Assembly (NCBI GenBank): GCA_945904955.1
Contig: CAMDPO010000003.1
Span: 1-64,000, forward strand
Origin: Rhizobium sp. Q54
GTDB taxonomy: Bacteria > Pseudomonadota > Alphaproteobacteria > UBA2966 > CAIVPW01
Direction of reading: 5' to 3'
Length of the DNA stretch: 64,000 nucleotides
A program made the translations under genes and the position numbers. This document shows, in pieces, positions 9,995 through 20,447 of the stretch (its first letter is position 1; each line of letters opens with the position of its first letter). The notes beneath the pieces were generated by a model, which had not been told where the DNA came from, made no database searches, and worked only from the letters and a program-made list of their open reading frames with translations.

Positions 9995-12900
9995 GGCAAC
10001 AGCTCGCGCAAGAATCCCGGCGCCAGCGTGGACGCGGGATTGATGGTGATCACCGGCGACGCCGGACTCCCCGTGACCCGATAGTTGGTCGCCAGCAATC
10101 CTTCGCCGATGATGATGTCGCCCAACAGAGGGATGCGGGCGAGGATGTCGTTGAGCGCATAGATCGGCACGATGGTGCCGCGGAAGTCCATCGCGTCCGC
10201 GCGCCGATCGAGCGTGCCGGAGATGGTGATGCCGAGCGAGGCGCCGCGCGCCTTCGAATCACCGAGGGTGAACGAACCTGCCGAGATGCGGAACGGCGCT
10301 ACGTAGTCGATGAACTGGATACCGGGGCCCTGCAGCGACTCGACGATCCCGATCAGCGAGGCCACGGACAGCAACTGCAGCACGCTGGGTGCGCGCACGA
10401 GACGGAAATCGCGCGCCACGAACGTCCCCGCCAGCACCGTGCCGCCGCTTTGCTCGATCTTGCCGTTCAGTTCCATGGCGCCGCCCGCGGCACCCTGAAA
10501 GAGGCCCAGAGCTGCCAGGAACCCTCCTGCGTCCGTCGACGTCACCGAGATGTTCTGACCGCCCTCGGCGTCGGCGATCGCCACGGCGACGCTCGCCCCG
10601 TTGGGCAGCTTCGCCGTCGCGCCAAGCGAGCGCCAGGCGCCGTCGCGGAAGTCACCGGTGCCCGCGGCCTCGTGCAGGGTGCGATCCGGTCCGATGATCA
10701 AGGTGTCGAAGCGGCCGCTGAACTGAACCGGCGGCAACGGCACGCGCCCGTCGGTTGGGACGGCCCCGGCGGTCGCGTCCGCGAGCAGGGGGCGGATGTC
10801 GAGACGCTGGCCTTGGGCAGAGACGACGAGCGCCCCGCTCGCTTGCTGCTCGACGGTCGCACTCATGGTGCTCTCGCCAAGGACGAAGCGCGCGAACTGG
10901 ATGCGGCGCCAGCCGACGTCGGGCGCGACTGCCGCCTCGACGGTGCCGGCGACTGCGAGGCCGGCGGCGGTGCCAGCGAACGAGCGCAGCCGGTAGGCGC
11001 GCGTGGCGTCGGGGGCGAAGGTGAGCTCCGCAAAGCCGTCCTGGCCGGCGGCCTTGGCGTACAGATTCGTTGCGATGGTCGCCTCGCGCAGGTCGAGCGC
11101 GACCCGCAACAGACCCGGCTCGGTGCCTGCCGTGTCGATCTCGGCGCCGATCTGCAGCGGACCGGTGAGCCACGGGTCCAACGCGTAGCCGAAGGCGGCG
11201 AGCATCTTTTCGTCGGCGCGTGCGGTGGCGGAGATGTGCCCCGCCCCGCCGGGATCGGTGCGCTTCCACGTGAACGCGACGTCGTAGCCGTTGATGGTGG
11301 CACCGCCGCTCGCGGTGGCGCTGCGCGGGTCGAGCGAGAAGCGTCCATCGGCCGTGAACTGCGGCGTGTGGATCATCAGGGACGTGAAGTTCAGCGTGCC
11401 GTCGGCGGCGGGCTCCAGCAGCAGGTTGGCCGTCGCGGCTTGGCCAATGCCCTTGTCCCAGCCTTCGCCGGGCAGATCGATGCGCGCCGCGGCAAGGTCG
11501 AGGTCGAACGAGCCGCGCCGTACGCCGACGAGCCCGCCGGCTCCTGCGCCGATCTCCAGGCGGGCGATGGCGCCGACCGGTCCTTGGACGAGCGCGCCGG
11601 CGTCAATGCCGAGGCGCTTGCGTGCTTCGTCGTTGAGGGTGCCGCTGGCGGTCACCTGGATGGCCTGGCCTGCGCGCGTCGGGATGCGCGCATCGATGCG
11701 CAGGGGCGTGCCGTTCGCCAACAGCGTGCCCTGGGCCTCGACGCCGTTGGCGTCGGCACGCAACGACAGGGCGCCCGCGGTCAGGGACAACTGCGCGGTG
11801 CCGGTCGGAACGGTGAGGTCGCGCAGGTTGACGGCGGCCGCGTACTTGATCTGCTCGGCAGGGATGGGATCGTCGAGCGGCAGCGCGATCTGCGCGCGTG
11901 CCGCCATGGCGCCGCCGTAGTCGCGCGGCACGTCCAACGACATCGGCGGCAGCGAAAGGATGCGCAGCGCCTCCGCTGTCGGGCCGCTGGCGACGAGCTC
12001 GATGACCATCTGCGGCACCGGCGAGTCGATGCCGTCGATGTGCACGGCACCTTCGGCGACGGTCAGGGTGCCGACGCGGCCCGTTTCGACCGTGAGCTCG
12101 AAGGTCCGGTTGGTGAGCCGGCCGGCCCCGCGCGCCTCGCGCAGCTCCGGCTGACCGTCGAGGTAGGTGCCGGCGGCGTCCGTATACGTGAAGCGCAAGT
12201 CGATCTCGCCCTTGGCCGGCATCAACGGAATCTCGCCCGGTGCCGCGCGCAGGTGCAGCGTGCCTTCAGGCACCAGGCCCGTGCGCACGTTGTGGGTGAC
12301 CCAGGTGCGCGTGATCGGGGCCAGGGTCACCGGCCACATGGCCGCGAAGCGATCGGCCGGGACGTTGGTCCACGTGGCGTCGGCAACGAACCCGAGGCCC
12401 TGAGGGGCAAACGTGAAGAGGCCGCTCGCCTCCGCCGAGGCACCTGACTGGGCGATGAAAAAGTCGTCGATGCGCAGCGTGCGCAGGCCGTCGAGGACAG
12501 TGCCGCGCACGGCCGCGCTGTCGTAGCCGATCGGTTCCCTCCACAGGGGCGAGGTGACCACGCCGGGACCGCTGGTGAGGTCGAACTCGATGCGCGAGAT
12601 GGAGCCGTCGCGCACGACCAGCGCCGCGACGTTGCCGCTGACCTCGGCATTGACGCTGCCGGCGTTGGCGAGGCGCGGCGCCGATCCGACCAGGTCGGCC
12701 GGGTTCAGGTTGGTGAACGCCGCCGCGATCGTGAGGACGCCGGGCACGTCCGACCATTCGGCAGTGGCGGTGAAGCCGACCGATCCCGACTGCAACGCCA
12801 GCACCAGATCGAGCTCGGCGCTGATGCCCGCCGCACGGCGCACCAGGATGGCGTCGAGGCGCGGCGCAAACCATTCGGCGCCGGCGGCGCGATCCTCGAT

Positions 12901-13479
12901 CCACACGGTGCCATCGGCGATGCCGATGCGCGTGAGGTAGGCGAGTGGCGTGCCGGCCGCGGCCGGCTGGGCGAGGGCACCGAGCAGTAGTTCCAGCATG
13001 CTGCCGGCGCGGATCGGATCGCGCGCCGTTGCCGGCCCAAGGGCGATGCGTCCGTCCTCGTTGCGCACCAGGCGCAACGCGGGGCCGATGAGATCGATGC
13101 GGGTCGGCGCGACGACACCGTTGAAGAGTGCGCGGATCGAGAGGGTTATCGAGATCTCGGGCGCTTGCGCGATCAGGGTCTCGTCGGGGGCGAGGACGCG
13201 CACGTCGAGGACGCGCAGGTCGAGGGTGCGCTCCCAGCCGCCCCACGCCAGGACCGTATCGGCAAACGTGATGCGATAGCCGCTGTCGCCACCGCTGAGG
13301 GCTTCCTGGAAATAGGGCGTGAGGAAGCCGAGGGAGACCGGTCCCGTCGAGACCAGCCACAGCGCGCTCGCCGCGACGACAATAAACCCGGCGGTCAAGG
13401 CCGCAAGCAGCCGAACCAGGAACGTACGCGCGCCCTTCAACCCGCCTCGCCCTCCACCCCCGAGGGCTTTCCTTAGCAC
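9991..13479 (-). CDS. AsmA-like envelope protein (DUF3971/AsmA C-terminal)
   Basis: Very large (about 1160 aa) membrane-anchored envelope protein of the AsmA/YhdP type. These are thought to form hydrophobic grooves carrying phospholipid between inner and outer membranes. One N-terminal membrane segment ([20 protein letters not shown]) is followed by long beta-rich repeats. The C-terminal AsmA_2-like region shows [14 protein letters not shown], then [14 protein letters not shown] and [12 protein letters not shown]. The start is uncertain: GTG at 13479 or TTG at 13440, the latter 10 nt after GGAGG. Further upstream the open frame lies antisense to glnE. The function is inferred from the family. 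Confidence 0.85.
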   Translation of the reverse strand: MLRKALGGGGRGGLKGARTFLVRLLAALTAGFIVVAASALWLVSTGPVSLGFLTPYFQEALSGGDSGYRITFADTVLAWGGWERTLDLRVLDVRVLAPDETLIAQAPEISITLSIRALFNGVVAPTRIDLIGPALRLVRNEDGRIALGPATARDPIRAGSMLELLLGALAQPAAAGTPLAYLTRIGIADGTVWIEDRAAGAEWFAPRLDAILVRRAAGISAELDLVLALQSGSVGFTATAEWSDVPGVLTIAAAFTNLNPADLVGSAPRLANAGSVNAEVSGNVAALVVRDGSISRIEFDLTSGPGVVTSPLWREPIGYDSAAVRGTVLDGLRTLRIDDFFIAQSGASAEASGLFTFAPQGLGFVADATWTNVPADRFAAMWPVTLAPITRTWVTHNVRTGLVPEGTLHLRAAPGEIPLMPAKGEIDLRFTYTDAAGTYLDGQPELREARGAGRLTNRTFELTVETGRVGTLTVAEGAVHIDGIDSPVPQMVIELVASGPTAEALRILSLPPMSLDVPRDYGGAMAARAQIALPLDDPIPAEQIKYAAAVNLRDLTVPTGTAQLSLTAGALSLRADANGVEAQGTLLANGTPLRIDARIPTRAGQAIQVTASGTLNDEARKRLGIDAGALVQGPVGAIARLEIGAGAGGLVGVRRGSFDLDLAAARIDLPGEGWDKGIGQAATANLLLEPAADGTLNFTSLMIHTPQFTADGRFSLDPRSATASGGATINGYDVAFTWKRTDPGGAGHISATARADEKMLAAFGYALDPWLTGPLQIGAEIDTAGTEPGLLRVALDLREATIATNLYAKAAGQDGFAELTFAPDATRAYRLRSFAGTAAGLAVAGTVEAAVAPDVGWRRIQFARFVLGESTMSATVEQQASGALVVSAQGQRLDIRPLLADATAGAVPTDGRVPLPPVQFSGRFDTLIIGPDRTLHEAAGTGDFRDGAWRSLGATAKLPNGASVAVAIADAEGGQNISVTSTDAGGFLAALGLFQGAAGGAMELNGKIEQSGGTVLAGTFVARDFRLVRAPSVLQLLSVASLIGIVESLQGPGIQFIDYVAPFRISAGSFTLGDSKARGASLGITISGTLDRRADAMDFRGTIVPIYALNDILARIPLLGDIIIGEGLLATNYRVTGSPASPVITINPASTLAPGFLRELLP

Positions 13480-13531
13480 GGGCCGAGATGGAAGGCTTCC
13501 AGAGCGGTGCCGCCCGCAATAGGGTCGGCCG

Positions 13532-16402
13532 GTGCTGGGACTCCCTTCGACTCCGGACCCTCTGGCGCTGCCTGCGGACGAAGCCGCGGCCGATCGAGCG
13601 GTGGCCGAGTTGGCGCCCGTCGACGCGGATACCGCCGCGCTCGTTCGCGCCGTCGCCGGCAACAGTCCCTTCCTTGCCCAAGCCATGGTGCGCCAACCCG
13701 CCACCTTGCGCAGGGCGGTGGAACGCGGCGCACCGGCGGCGCTGGCCGAGATCAACGAGGCGATGCGGCGCGCGGCCGACGAGACCGACGGAGCCGCGTT
13801 CATGCACGCGGGCCGCGCCCACCGACTGGCGGCGGCGACCACCATTGCGCTCGCCGACGTGGCGGGCTGGCACACCGGCTCGGTCGTCGCCGCGCTGAGC
13901 GACTTCGCCGAAGCGGCGATCGCGGCGACGGTACGTCACCTGCTGAACGACGCGATCGCGCACGGACACCTGAAGACGCCGGACGGGTTCGTCGTGTTCG
14001 CCATGGGCAAGCTCGGCGCGCGCGAGCTCAACTACTCGAGCGACGTCGACCTGATCGTGCTGTGGGACCAGGACGTGGTCGCGCTGGGGAGTGCTGCGAG
14101 CGCTTCTGACGTCTTCGTGCCCATGACGCGGCGGCTGGTGAAGCTGCTCGCCGAGCGCACCGCGGACGGCTACGTGTTTCGCACCGATCTGCGCCTGCGT
14201 CCCGATCCGGGCTCGACAGCGGTGGCCATGTCGATGGCGGCGGCCGAGGCGTACTACGAGAGCGTCGGCCAGAACTGGGAGCGCGCAGCGTGGATCAAGG
14301 CGCGCCCCATCGCCGGCGACATCGCCGCGGGCGAGCGCTTCCTCAAGGCGCTGACGCCGTACATCTGGCGCAAGCACCTCGACTTTGCAGCAATCGCCGA
14401 CATCCATTCGATCAAGCGCCAGATCCACGCCTATCGCGGCCATTCGGAGGTCGCCGTGCGCGGCCACAACGTCAAGTTGGGCGCCGGCGGCATCCGCGAG
14501 ATCGAGTTCTTCGCCCAGACCCTCCAGCTGATCGCCGGCGGGCGCGATCCGACCCTGCGCTACCGGGCGACCACCGCGGCGCTGCAGGCGTTGGCGACCG
14601 CCAAGCGCATCGACCCGGCGGCGGCGACGGAGCTGACGCCGGCATACTGGTTCCTGCGCCGGGTCGAGCACCGGCTGCAGATGGTGGCGGACGAGCAGAC
14701 CCACACCTTGCCGAAGGACGCCGAGGGCATGCGCCGCATCGCGCTGTTCTCGGGCTACCGCGACCTCGCGGCATTCGAGAACGACATTCACGGTCATCTG
14801 CTCAAAGTCAGCCATCACTCGGGCTTGTTGTTCCAGCGCGCGCCGACGTTGGGCAGCGGCGGCAGCCTGGTGTTCACCGGGGTCGAGGACGATCCCGAGA
14901 CGATCAAGACGCTGACCAAGCTTGGCTTTAGAGAGCCATCGAAAGCGGCAGCCATGGTGCGCGGCTGGCACCACGGGCGCAGCGCGGCAACGCGCACCGA
15001 GCGGGCACGCGAGCTATTGACCGAGCTGATGCCGGACCTGCTGCGCGCCTTTGGACGCACGCCGCACCCCGACTTCGCGCTGCTTCGGCTGGACGAGTTC
15101 CTGACACGGCTGCCGGCGGGGGTGCAGCTGTTCGCCCTGCTCAATGCGCATCCGGAGATGCTCGACCTGCTCGCCGAGGTCATGGGGACCGCGCCGCGCC
15201 TCGCGGAGACCCTGGCGCGGCGGCCGGAGGTGCTGGACGCGGTGCTGGGTCCGGCGTTCTTCCGGCGGCTGCCGTCCAAGGATGCCCTGCGTGCCGAGCT
15301 CGCGACGGCACTGGCCGATGCGACGGTGATGGAGGAAACCCTCGATCGCGTGCGGCGGTTCACCGGCGAGCGCAAGTTCCAGGTCGGCGTCCAAGTCATG
15401 CGCGGCCGTGCCGATGCGCGCACGGCCGGTTGGATGCTGTCGGACCTGGCCGACGTGGTGCTGGAGGCGCTAGCGGAGCGCGCTGCGGCCGAGTTCGCGC
15501 GCCAGCACGGCACGGTGGCCGGTGGCACCTTCGCGGTGCTGGCCATGGGCAAGCTTGGCGCGCGGGAGATGACGGCCGCGTCGGACCTCGATCTCGTCTT
15601 CTTGTATGACGCGCCGGACACGACCTCGGACGGCAAGACGCCCCTGCCCGCCTCGACGTACTTCATGCGCCTGAGCCAGCGGCTGATCGGAGCGCTGACG
15701 GCGCCGACGGCGGCCGGACACTTGTACGAAGTGGACATGCGCCTGCGGCCGTCGGGGACGCAGGGACCGATCGCCACGTCGATGACGGGCTTCCTGCGCT
15801 ACCAGCGCAGCGACGCGTGGACGTTCGAGCACTTGGCGCTGACGCGCGCCCGCTTCGTGGCGGGCTCGCCAGCGTTGGCGGCGCGCCTCGGCGACGAGGT
15901 GCGCGCGGTGCTGGCGCAGCCGCGCGATGCTGCCAAGGTGATCGCGGACGTCGCCGACCTGCGCGCCAAGGTGGACGCCCAGCACGGCACCAGCGATGCG
16001 ATGCAGATGAAGTACGTGCGCGGCGGCCTCCTCGACCTCGAGTTCCTTGCCCAGACGCTCGAGCTGCAGACCGCGGCTGCACACCCGGGGGTGCTGTTGG
16101 GCGACACGGCGGCGGCCTTCGACGCGCTCGCCAAGGCGGGTGCCCTGCCCGCCGAGGAGGCGAGCCGGCTGGGTCGAGCGGTGCTGTTCCAGCGCAACGT
16201 GCAGGCCTGGCTGCGGGCATGCGTCGATGAGACGACCCCAGGGTCCCTTGGCGACGCGCCGATGCTGGCCGTGCTGGCGCGGGCGGCCGGCGCGGCATCC
16301 CCCCAAAGCCTTGCCGCGGATCTTGTGCAAACCCAGGCCTGGGTCTACGAACGCTTTCGCGCGCGCATTGAGGAACCGGCTGCCAAGCTGGTTCAGCAAT
16401 AG
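13532..16402 (+). CDS. glnE: Glutamine synthetase adenylyltransferase/deadenylylase
   Basis: Bifunctional enzyme that adenylylates and deadenylylates glutamine synthetase in response to PII. Two nucleotidyltransferase domains each carry the GxLGxxE...DxD signature: AMGKLGARELNYSSDVDLI near residue 156 and AMGKLGAREMTAASDLDLV near residue 670. Helical PII-UTase-like linker segments follow each. Length 956 aa fits the family. The start is a GTG at 13532 that leaves a 52-bp divergent gap to the AsmA-like gene; a few codons of uncertainty remain. Confidence 0.95.
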   Translation: MLGLPSTPDPLALPADEAAADRAVAELAPVDADTAALVRAVAGNSPFLAQAMVRQPATLRRAVERGAPAALAEINEAMRRAADETDGAAFMHAGRAHRLAAATTIALADVAGWHTGSVVAALSDFAEAAIAATVRHLLNDAIAHGHLKTPDGFVVFAMGKLGARELNYSSDVDLIVLWDQDVVALGSAASASDVFVPMTRRLVKLLAERTADGYVFRTDLRLRPDPGSTAVAMSMAAAEAYYESVGQNWERAAWIKARPIAGDIAAGERFLKALTPYIWRKHLDFAAIADIHSIKRQIHAYRGHSEVAVRGHNVKLGAGGIREIEFFAQTLQLIAGGRDPTLRYRATTAALQALATAKRIDPAAATELTPAYWFLRRVEHRLQMVADEQTHTLPKDAEGMRRIALFSGYRDLAAFENDIHGHLLKVSHHSGLLFQRAPTLGSGGSLVFTGVEDDPETIKTLTKLGFREPSKAAAMVRGWHHGRSAATRTERARELLTELMPDLLRAFGRTPHPDFALLRLDEFLTRLPAGVQLFALLNAHPEMLDLLAEVMGTAPRLAETLARRPEVLDAVLGPAFFRRLPSKDALRAELATALADATVMEETLDRVRRFTGERKFQVGVQVMRGRADARTAGWMLSDLADVVLEALAERAAAEFARQHGTVAGGTFAVLAMGKLGAREMTAASDLDLVFLYDAPDTTSDGKTPLPASTYFMRLSQRLIGALTAPTAAGHLYEVDMRLRPSGTQGPIATSMTGFLRYQRSDAWTFEHLALTRARFVAGSPALAARLGDEVRAVLAQPRDAAKVIADVADLRAKVDAQHGTSDAMQMKYVRGGLLDLEFLAQTLELQTAAAHPGVLLGDTAAAFDALAKAGALPAEEASRLGRAVLFQRNVQAWLRACVDETTPGSLGDAPMLAVLARAAGAASPQSLAADLVQTQAWVYERFRARIEEPAAKLVQQ

Positions 16403-16436
16403 CGCCCAACACATTGAAACGATGAGGAGTTCTTCG

Positions 16437-16916
16437 ATGGCCGCAGGCGGTCCGCAGGAAGGCGACAAGGCACCCGCGTTCACCTTGGAGACCGACGGAG
16501 GCGGCAGGGTTTCGCTGTCGGGCCAGAAGAGCAAGAAGGTCGTCGTCTACTTCTATCCGAAGGACGACACGCCGGGCTGCACCAAGGAGTCGATCGCCTT
16601 CACCGGGGCCCTGCCCAAGTTCGAGAAGGCCAACACCACGGTCATCGGCATCTCGCGCGATTCGTGCGCGTCCCACGCCAAGTTCCGCGAGAAGTACAGC
16701 CTCGAGCACTCGCTGGGAGCGGACGAGGATGGCAAGGTGACGGATGCGTACGGGGTGTGGGTCGAGAAGAACCTCTACGGCAAGAAATCGATGGGCATCG
16801 AACGTGCCACGTTCCTGATCGACGGCAAGGGTGTCGTGCGCAAGGTCTGGCACAAGGTGAAGGTCGACGGGCATGTCGACGAGGTGCTCGCGGCGGCGAA
16901 GGCACTGGACGCGTAG
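16437..16916 (+). CDS. bcp: Thioredoxin-dependent peroxiredoxin (Bcp/PrxQ type)
   Basis: Thiol peroxidase of 159 aa that reduces hydroperoxides. The peroxidatic cysteine is in KDDTPGCTKES near residue 45, and the fold is that of AhpC/PrxQ. The usual resolving cysteine five residues later is missing (Ser-Ile there). A second cysteine occurs in SRDSCASHAKF near residue 80, the alternative resolving position known in some PrxQ proteins. The ATG at 16437 has AGGAG seven bases upstream. It follows glnE by 34 bp; a functional link is not evident. Confidence 0.92.
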   Translation: MAAGGPQEGDKAPAFTLETDGGGRVSLSGQKSKKVVVYFYPKDDTPGCTKESIAFTGALPKFEKANTTVIGISRDSCASHAKFREKYSLEHSLGADEDGKVTDAYGVWVEKNLYGKKSMGIERATFLIDGKGVVRKVWHKVKVDGHVDEVLAAAKALDA

Positions 16917-16939
16917 CGGAACTGGACCGCGATTCTCTG

Positions 16940-17023
16940 GCCCCTCACCCTGCCCTCTCCGGTCGTGCCGAAGGCGCGCCCGGCGCGCGTTCCGCGCGAC
17001 GCGGGGAGAGCGAGATGTCAGGG
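16940..17023. repeat. Intergenic inverted repeat
   Basis: Between bcp and the M23 gene, CTCTCC (16955-16960) is mirrored by GGAGAG (17005-17010). GC-rich alternating GCGC sequence lies between them, and CACCCTG and CAGGG-like flanks lie outside. The layout resembles short palindromic intergenic repeats common in proteobacteria. It could act as a terminator-like or mRNA-stabilising hairpin. The remaining bases up to 17180 show only a GAGGGGG ribosome binding site before the M23 ATG. Confidence 0.4.
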
Positions 17024-17180
17024 TTAACGCTGCAGCATTTGGCGGGGCCGGAGCGACTCGACGGAGCGCGTGGAGGCAAGACTCTTTTTGTGGCGGGCAA
17101 GCTGACAATCGACCGGCTTTTCGTTGCCAACAGGAGGCCGAACCGGTACCTACCTTGGCTAGGTTATTGAGGGGGTTGGG

Positions 17181-18816
17181 ATGGCCGACGGAGGGGGAAC
17201 CGCCGTTACCATCCAGCGCATCCGCGATGCGCTGGATCGTCTGTATCCCGAACGCCAATTCTACTATCGCAGCCAGGGTGTCGTTCGCTTCCTCACCCTC
17301 GGCAAGCACGCCCAGATGGGCGCGACAGGCGGACTGATCGTCCTGTTCGCCTGGCTGACCTTCGCGACCGTCCAGGTCGTCCTCCGCAACGAGATCATCG
17401 AAGGCAAGAACGACCGCATCCGCGCAGTCACCGCGGCGTACGACCAGCTCGCTCAGCGCACGCAGGACACCGAGAAGCGGTTCCTCGCCATCACCGGCGA
17501 GGTCGAGGCGCAGCACCGTCAGTTGCTGGCTCTGGTCGACTACCGCTCGCGCCTCGAGAAGGACGTCCAGGAGCTGCACGGGGCGTTGTCGCGCGCCGTG
17601 GGCGAGCGCGACCAAGCGCGCGCCGATATCGACGGCCTGCGCAACCGTGTCGCTACTGCCGAGGAACAGCTGGCGCAGGCGGTGACGACCACCACCGGGC
17701 TCGCCCGTTCGCTCGACGACGCCCAGCGACAGACCGCCGCCCTCGCCCAAGCGCGCGAAACGGCGCTCACCCAGAACCGCACCCTGGCCGGGCAGATCGC
17801 CGAACTTACGACCGCCCTGCGCGGCGCCGTCACCGACGAGAACGCTGCCAAGACAACCCTTGCCGAGACGCAGACCCGCCTCACGCAAACCGGCCGCGAG
17901 CGCGACGCGGCGCTGGCGCGCGGCACCGACCTCGAGCGCCAGGTCGCCGACCTTGCCACGCGCAACACCACCACCACGGGCCGCACTGCCGACCTGCTGC
18001 GCGACCTTGGCCGCGCCGAGGATCAGGCGCTGAAGGTCGTCACCGAGCGCGACGAAGCTACGCGCTCGCGCGACTTCATGGCGCATTTGGTCGACGAGCT
18101 GCAGTACCGGCTCGCCGGCCTCAAGGACTCCCAGATCGAACTGGTCGAGCGGCTCCGGATTCGCGCCGATGAGAACGTGGCGATGGCTGAGACGGTCATT
18201 CGCCACACCGGGCTGAACCTGGAGCTGCTGCTCAACAATGCGCCCGGCGGCGACGCCGGTGCCGCCATCGGCGGGCCGTACATTCCCCTCGCCTTTGCCG
18301 GGCGCGCTCACGAGGCCGAGGACCCGTTCTTCCAAGCGGTGGTCGGCGTCGGAGATGCAGCTCGACCGCTGGAACGCGATGGAGCAACTCCTCGCGGCGA
18401 TCCCGCTGGCGGCGCCCGCCGACAGCTATAGCCTGTCGAGCGCGTTCGGGAACCGCATCGATCCGTTCACCCGCAAGCCGGCCTTCCACGAAGGCATGGA
18501 CTTCGCCGGGCCGCTCAACACGCCGATCAAGGCGCCGGCGCCGGGCGTCGTGACGCGCGTCGGCTACTGGGGCTCCTACGGCCTGATGGTCGAGATCGAC
18601 CACGGCTTCGGCATCACCACCCGCTACGGGCATCTGTCCAAGGCCCCGCTCAAGAAGGGGCAGAAGGTGGCGTTCCGCCAAGACATTGGTACGATGGGAC
18701 GCAGCGGCCGGACGACCGGCCCGCACCTCCATTACGAAGTGTTGTTTGACGGGGAGCCGATGGACCCCGCCAATTTCCTCAAGGCAGGTCGCAATGTTTT
18801 CAAAACCGGAGACTAA
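17181..18816 (+). CDS. Membrane-anchored M23 metallopeptidase, frameshifted
   Basis: Cell-wall endopeptidase: one membrane segment near residues 46-66, a coiled coil of about 250 residues, then an M23/LytM domain. The zinc and catalytic residues are intact in FHEGMDFAGP and GPHLHYEV. The gene is split. The first frame runs from 17181 and ends at 18431, while the peptidase domain is in the next frame and ends at 18816. Similarity switches between 18325 and 18352, consistent with one extra base. This may be a sequencing error, a mutation or, less likely, recoding. An internal ATG at 18354 could start a separate peptidase. The bactofilin gene overlaps its 3' end, an arrangement known for bactofilin-linked wall hydrolases. 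Confidence 0.8.
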
Positions 18817-19264
18817 GTCGATGGCCGAGACTCCGAGACCGGCTGCCGCGCCGCAGGGCGCGCGCGGCGCACCGTCGATCATCAGCTCGAACCTCCACAT
18901 CGTCGGCAACCTGAAGACCGAAGGCGAGATTCAGATCGACGGAGTCATCGACGGCGACGTCACCGCGGTGTCGGTGACCGTGGGCGCGCACGCCCGCATT
19001 GCGGGCGAGCTGATCGCCGACGACATCATCGTGCACGGTGCGATCTCGGGCAAAATCAGCGCGCGCCAAGTGCGCCTTGCGAAGACCGCCAAGGTGGTCG
19101 GCGACATCGTCCACGAGGTGCTGGCCATCGAAGTGGGCGCCCAAATCGAGGGCCAATTGCGGCGCCTCGACGAGGAGCAGAAGAACCGCCGTGACGACGA
19201 GCCGCGCCGCAAGCCGGAAGCGGTCCCCAAGCTCGCCGTCGGCGGCGAGAAGCAGGCCGGCTAG
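18794..19264 (+). CDS. Bactofilin
   Basis: Polymerising cytoskeletal protein (DUF583/CcmA family) that localises wall enzymes. The core is a right-handed beta-helix from about residue 30 to 125 with regular repeats such as GEIQIDGVIDGDV and GAISGKISARQV. The tails are proline/alanine-rich at the N-terminus and charged at the C-terminus. The start MFSKPE at 18794 is typical and overlaps the M23 gene by 23 bases; MAETPRP at 18821 is the alternative. Pairing with an M23 peptidase suggests they act together in cell shape (family knowledge plus inference). Confidence 0.92.
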   Translation: MFSKPETKSMAETPRPAAAPQGARGAPSIISSNLHIVGNLKTEGEIQIDGVIDGDVTAVSVTVGAHARIAGELIADDIIVHGAISGKISARQVRLAKTAKVVGDIVHEVLAIEVGAQIEGQLRRLDEEQKNRRDDEPRRKPEAVPKLAVGGEKQAG

Positions 19265-19337
19265 CTGGCTTCCGCTCCGCCCGCGTCGGCGGGTGTGACG
19301 ACCTTGATGCGCGCGCGCATTCTCCGAGTGCGCGCGC

Positions 19338-19868
19338 TCACCATTTCGGCGGGTCCTTCACATTCGCTTCCAGAATGAGGAGGCGGCGCTCGAGCTCGGC
19401 GGTCTCGATGGCGCGCCGGTGGATGTCGATGATGCTCGCGACCTTCTGACCTTCCGACGGCGTCAGCCGCCCCTCGCCCACCATCGCCGTCACGATGCCC
19501 ATGGTGCGCAACGCGTCGAAAGCGGTGACGATCGGCGGAACTTCGAACTCCACCGGCAGATCGCGGCGGGGCGGCAGCAGGCGCGTGAAGCACGCGCGCT
19601 GGGCGACGGCATCGCCGCTGAGCGCCGACGCGAGAACGTGAGCGACGAGAGTTTCGGATTCCGATTCGAGAAACTCGCGCGCCAACGTGACCTTGTTGCG
19701 CGCGCCTTTGGGGCGGCCAGGGTTGCCGGTCGCGAAGCGGCCGGTGCCGGGTTCGCGACCGGCCGCACCCTCCGTTGGAAACGGTGAAATACCGGCGTTA
19801 TCTGGAAATGTCTCACCGGCGCTCGGGTCGGGGGCGGGCGGGTTCGATACGGATTGCAGTCGGTCCAT
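19338..19868 (-). CDS. DUF5681 domain protein
   Basis: 176-aa protein with the DUF5681 signature GRFATGNPGRPKGARN near residues 42-57, usually at the N-terminus of phage- or island-associated proteins of unknown function. A proline-rich N-terminus precedes it and a helical, charged C-terminus follows. AGGAG lies eight bases before the ATG. It has its own promoter with a palindrome inside (19897-19925). It stands alone between the bactofilin and nuclease genes and may be a remnant or cargo of a mobile element; no other phage gene is present. Confidence 0.7.
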   Translation of the reverse strand: MDRLQSVSNPPAPDPSAGETFPDNAGISPFPTEGAAGREPGTGRFATGNPGRPKGARNKVTLAREFLESESETLVAHVLASALSGDAVAQRACFTRLLPPRRDLPVEFEVPPIVTAFDALRTMGIVTAMVGEGRLTPSEGQKVASIIDIHRRAIETAELERRLLILEANVKDPPKW

Positions 19869-19896
19869 CGCTTGCTCCTGGGCGGATGTGGAGCAA

Positions 19897-19925
19897 ACAA
19901 TACACTATGTGTATGAACAGGTCAA
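19897..19925 (-). promoter_or_regulatory. Promoter with palindromic operator for the DUF5681 gene
   Basis: Reading leftward, TTGACC (19925-19920) and TATTGT (19902-19897) are separated by exactly 17 bases, a good sigma-70-type promoter. The 15-bp palindrome ATACAC-TAT-GTGTAT (19900-19914) lies between and partly over the -10, the place expected for a repressor operator. The start codon is about 30 bases downstream of the -10. No regulator gene adjoins. Confidence 0.55.
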
Positions 19926-19958
19926 CACGTTTCGTGGTGTGCGGCCATGGACAGGAAG

Positions 19959-20447
19959 CTACTGCCAGACCCCACGGCGGGCGGCCTTTGCCTCGGCTTC
20001 GGCTGCGTTGAACGCGACGGAGCGCTGGGCGTCCTGGCGGAGGTAGCTCGGCCAGCCGACGGCGTTGCCGGAGCGGATCTGCTCGACGCCGATGTTGACG
20101 CGACCAGCGAAGCATTCCCCCATCATCTGACCGAACGAGTCGCGATTGACCTCGCGGCAAACGACGTCGCCGGTGCCGGCGATGCGCTCGAGGCTTTGAC
20201 GGGAAACCTCGGCCTGGGGCGTGCCGCAGAACTCCTTCATGGGAACGGTCGCCGCCCGGCAGGTGTCGATCTCCGGCGCATCGACGCCCCACAGGCGCAC
20301 GACGGCAAGGCCGATGCGCAGGGTGTCGCCGTCGACGACCGAGGCGCGGCCGGAGACTTCTTTCGGGCGCAGCTCTTGCGCGGGTGCGGGAGCGCTCAAG
20401 GCGAGCGACAGCAGCGCGGCACAAAGCAGAGATCGCATTGTCGGCAT
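19959..20447 (-). CDS. Secreted thermonuclease-like (SNc) protein
   Basis: 162-aa protein with an N-terminal signal peptide (MRSLLCAALLSLALSAPAPA) and a staphylococcal-nuclease-like domain. VVDGDTLRIG, VRLWGVDAPE and the region around YLRQDAQRSVAFNAAEAEA match the fold. The second catalytic arginine of staphylococcal nuclease falls in the poorly matched CREVNRD region, so activity is uncertain. The four cysteines could form disulfides in the periplasm. The start at 20447 has AGGGGAAA upstream; MRS at 20438 is the alternative. Confidence 0.85.
   Translation of the reverse strand: MPTMRSLLCAALLSLALSAPAPAQELRPKEVSGRASVVDGDTLRIGLAVVRLWGVDAPEIDTCRAATVPMKEFCGTPQAEVSRQSLERIAGTGDVVCREVNRDSFGQMMGECFAGRVNIGVEQIRSGNAVGWPSYLRQDAQRSVAFNAAEAEAKAARRGVWQ

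Noticed and set aside
19338-20447. Prophage or genomic island around the DUF5681 gene
   Set aside because: No integrase, attachment repeats or other phage genes; composition does not change noticeably.
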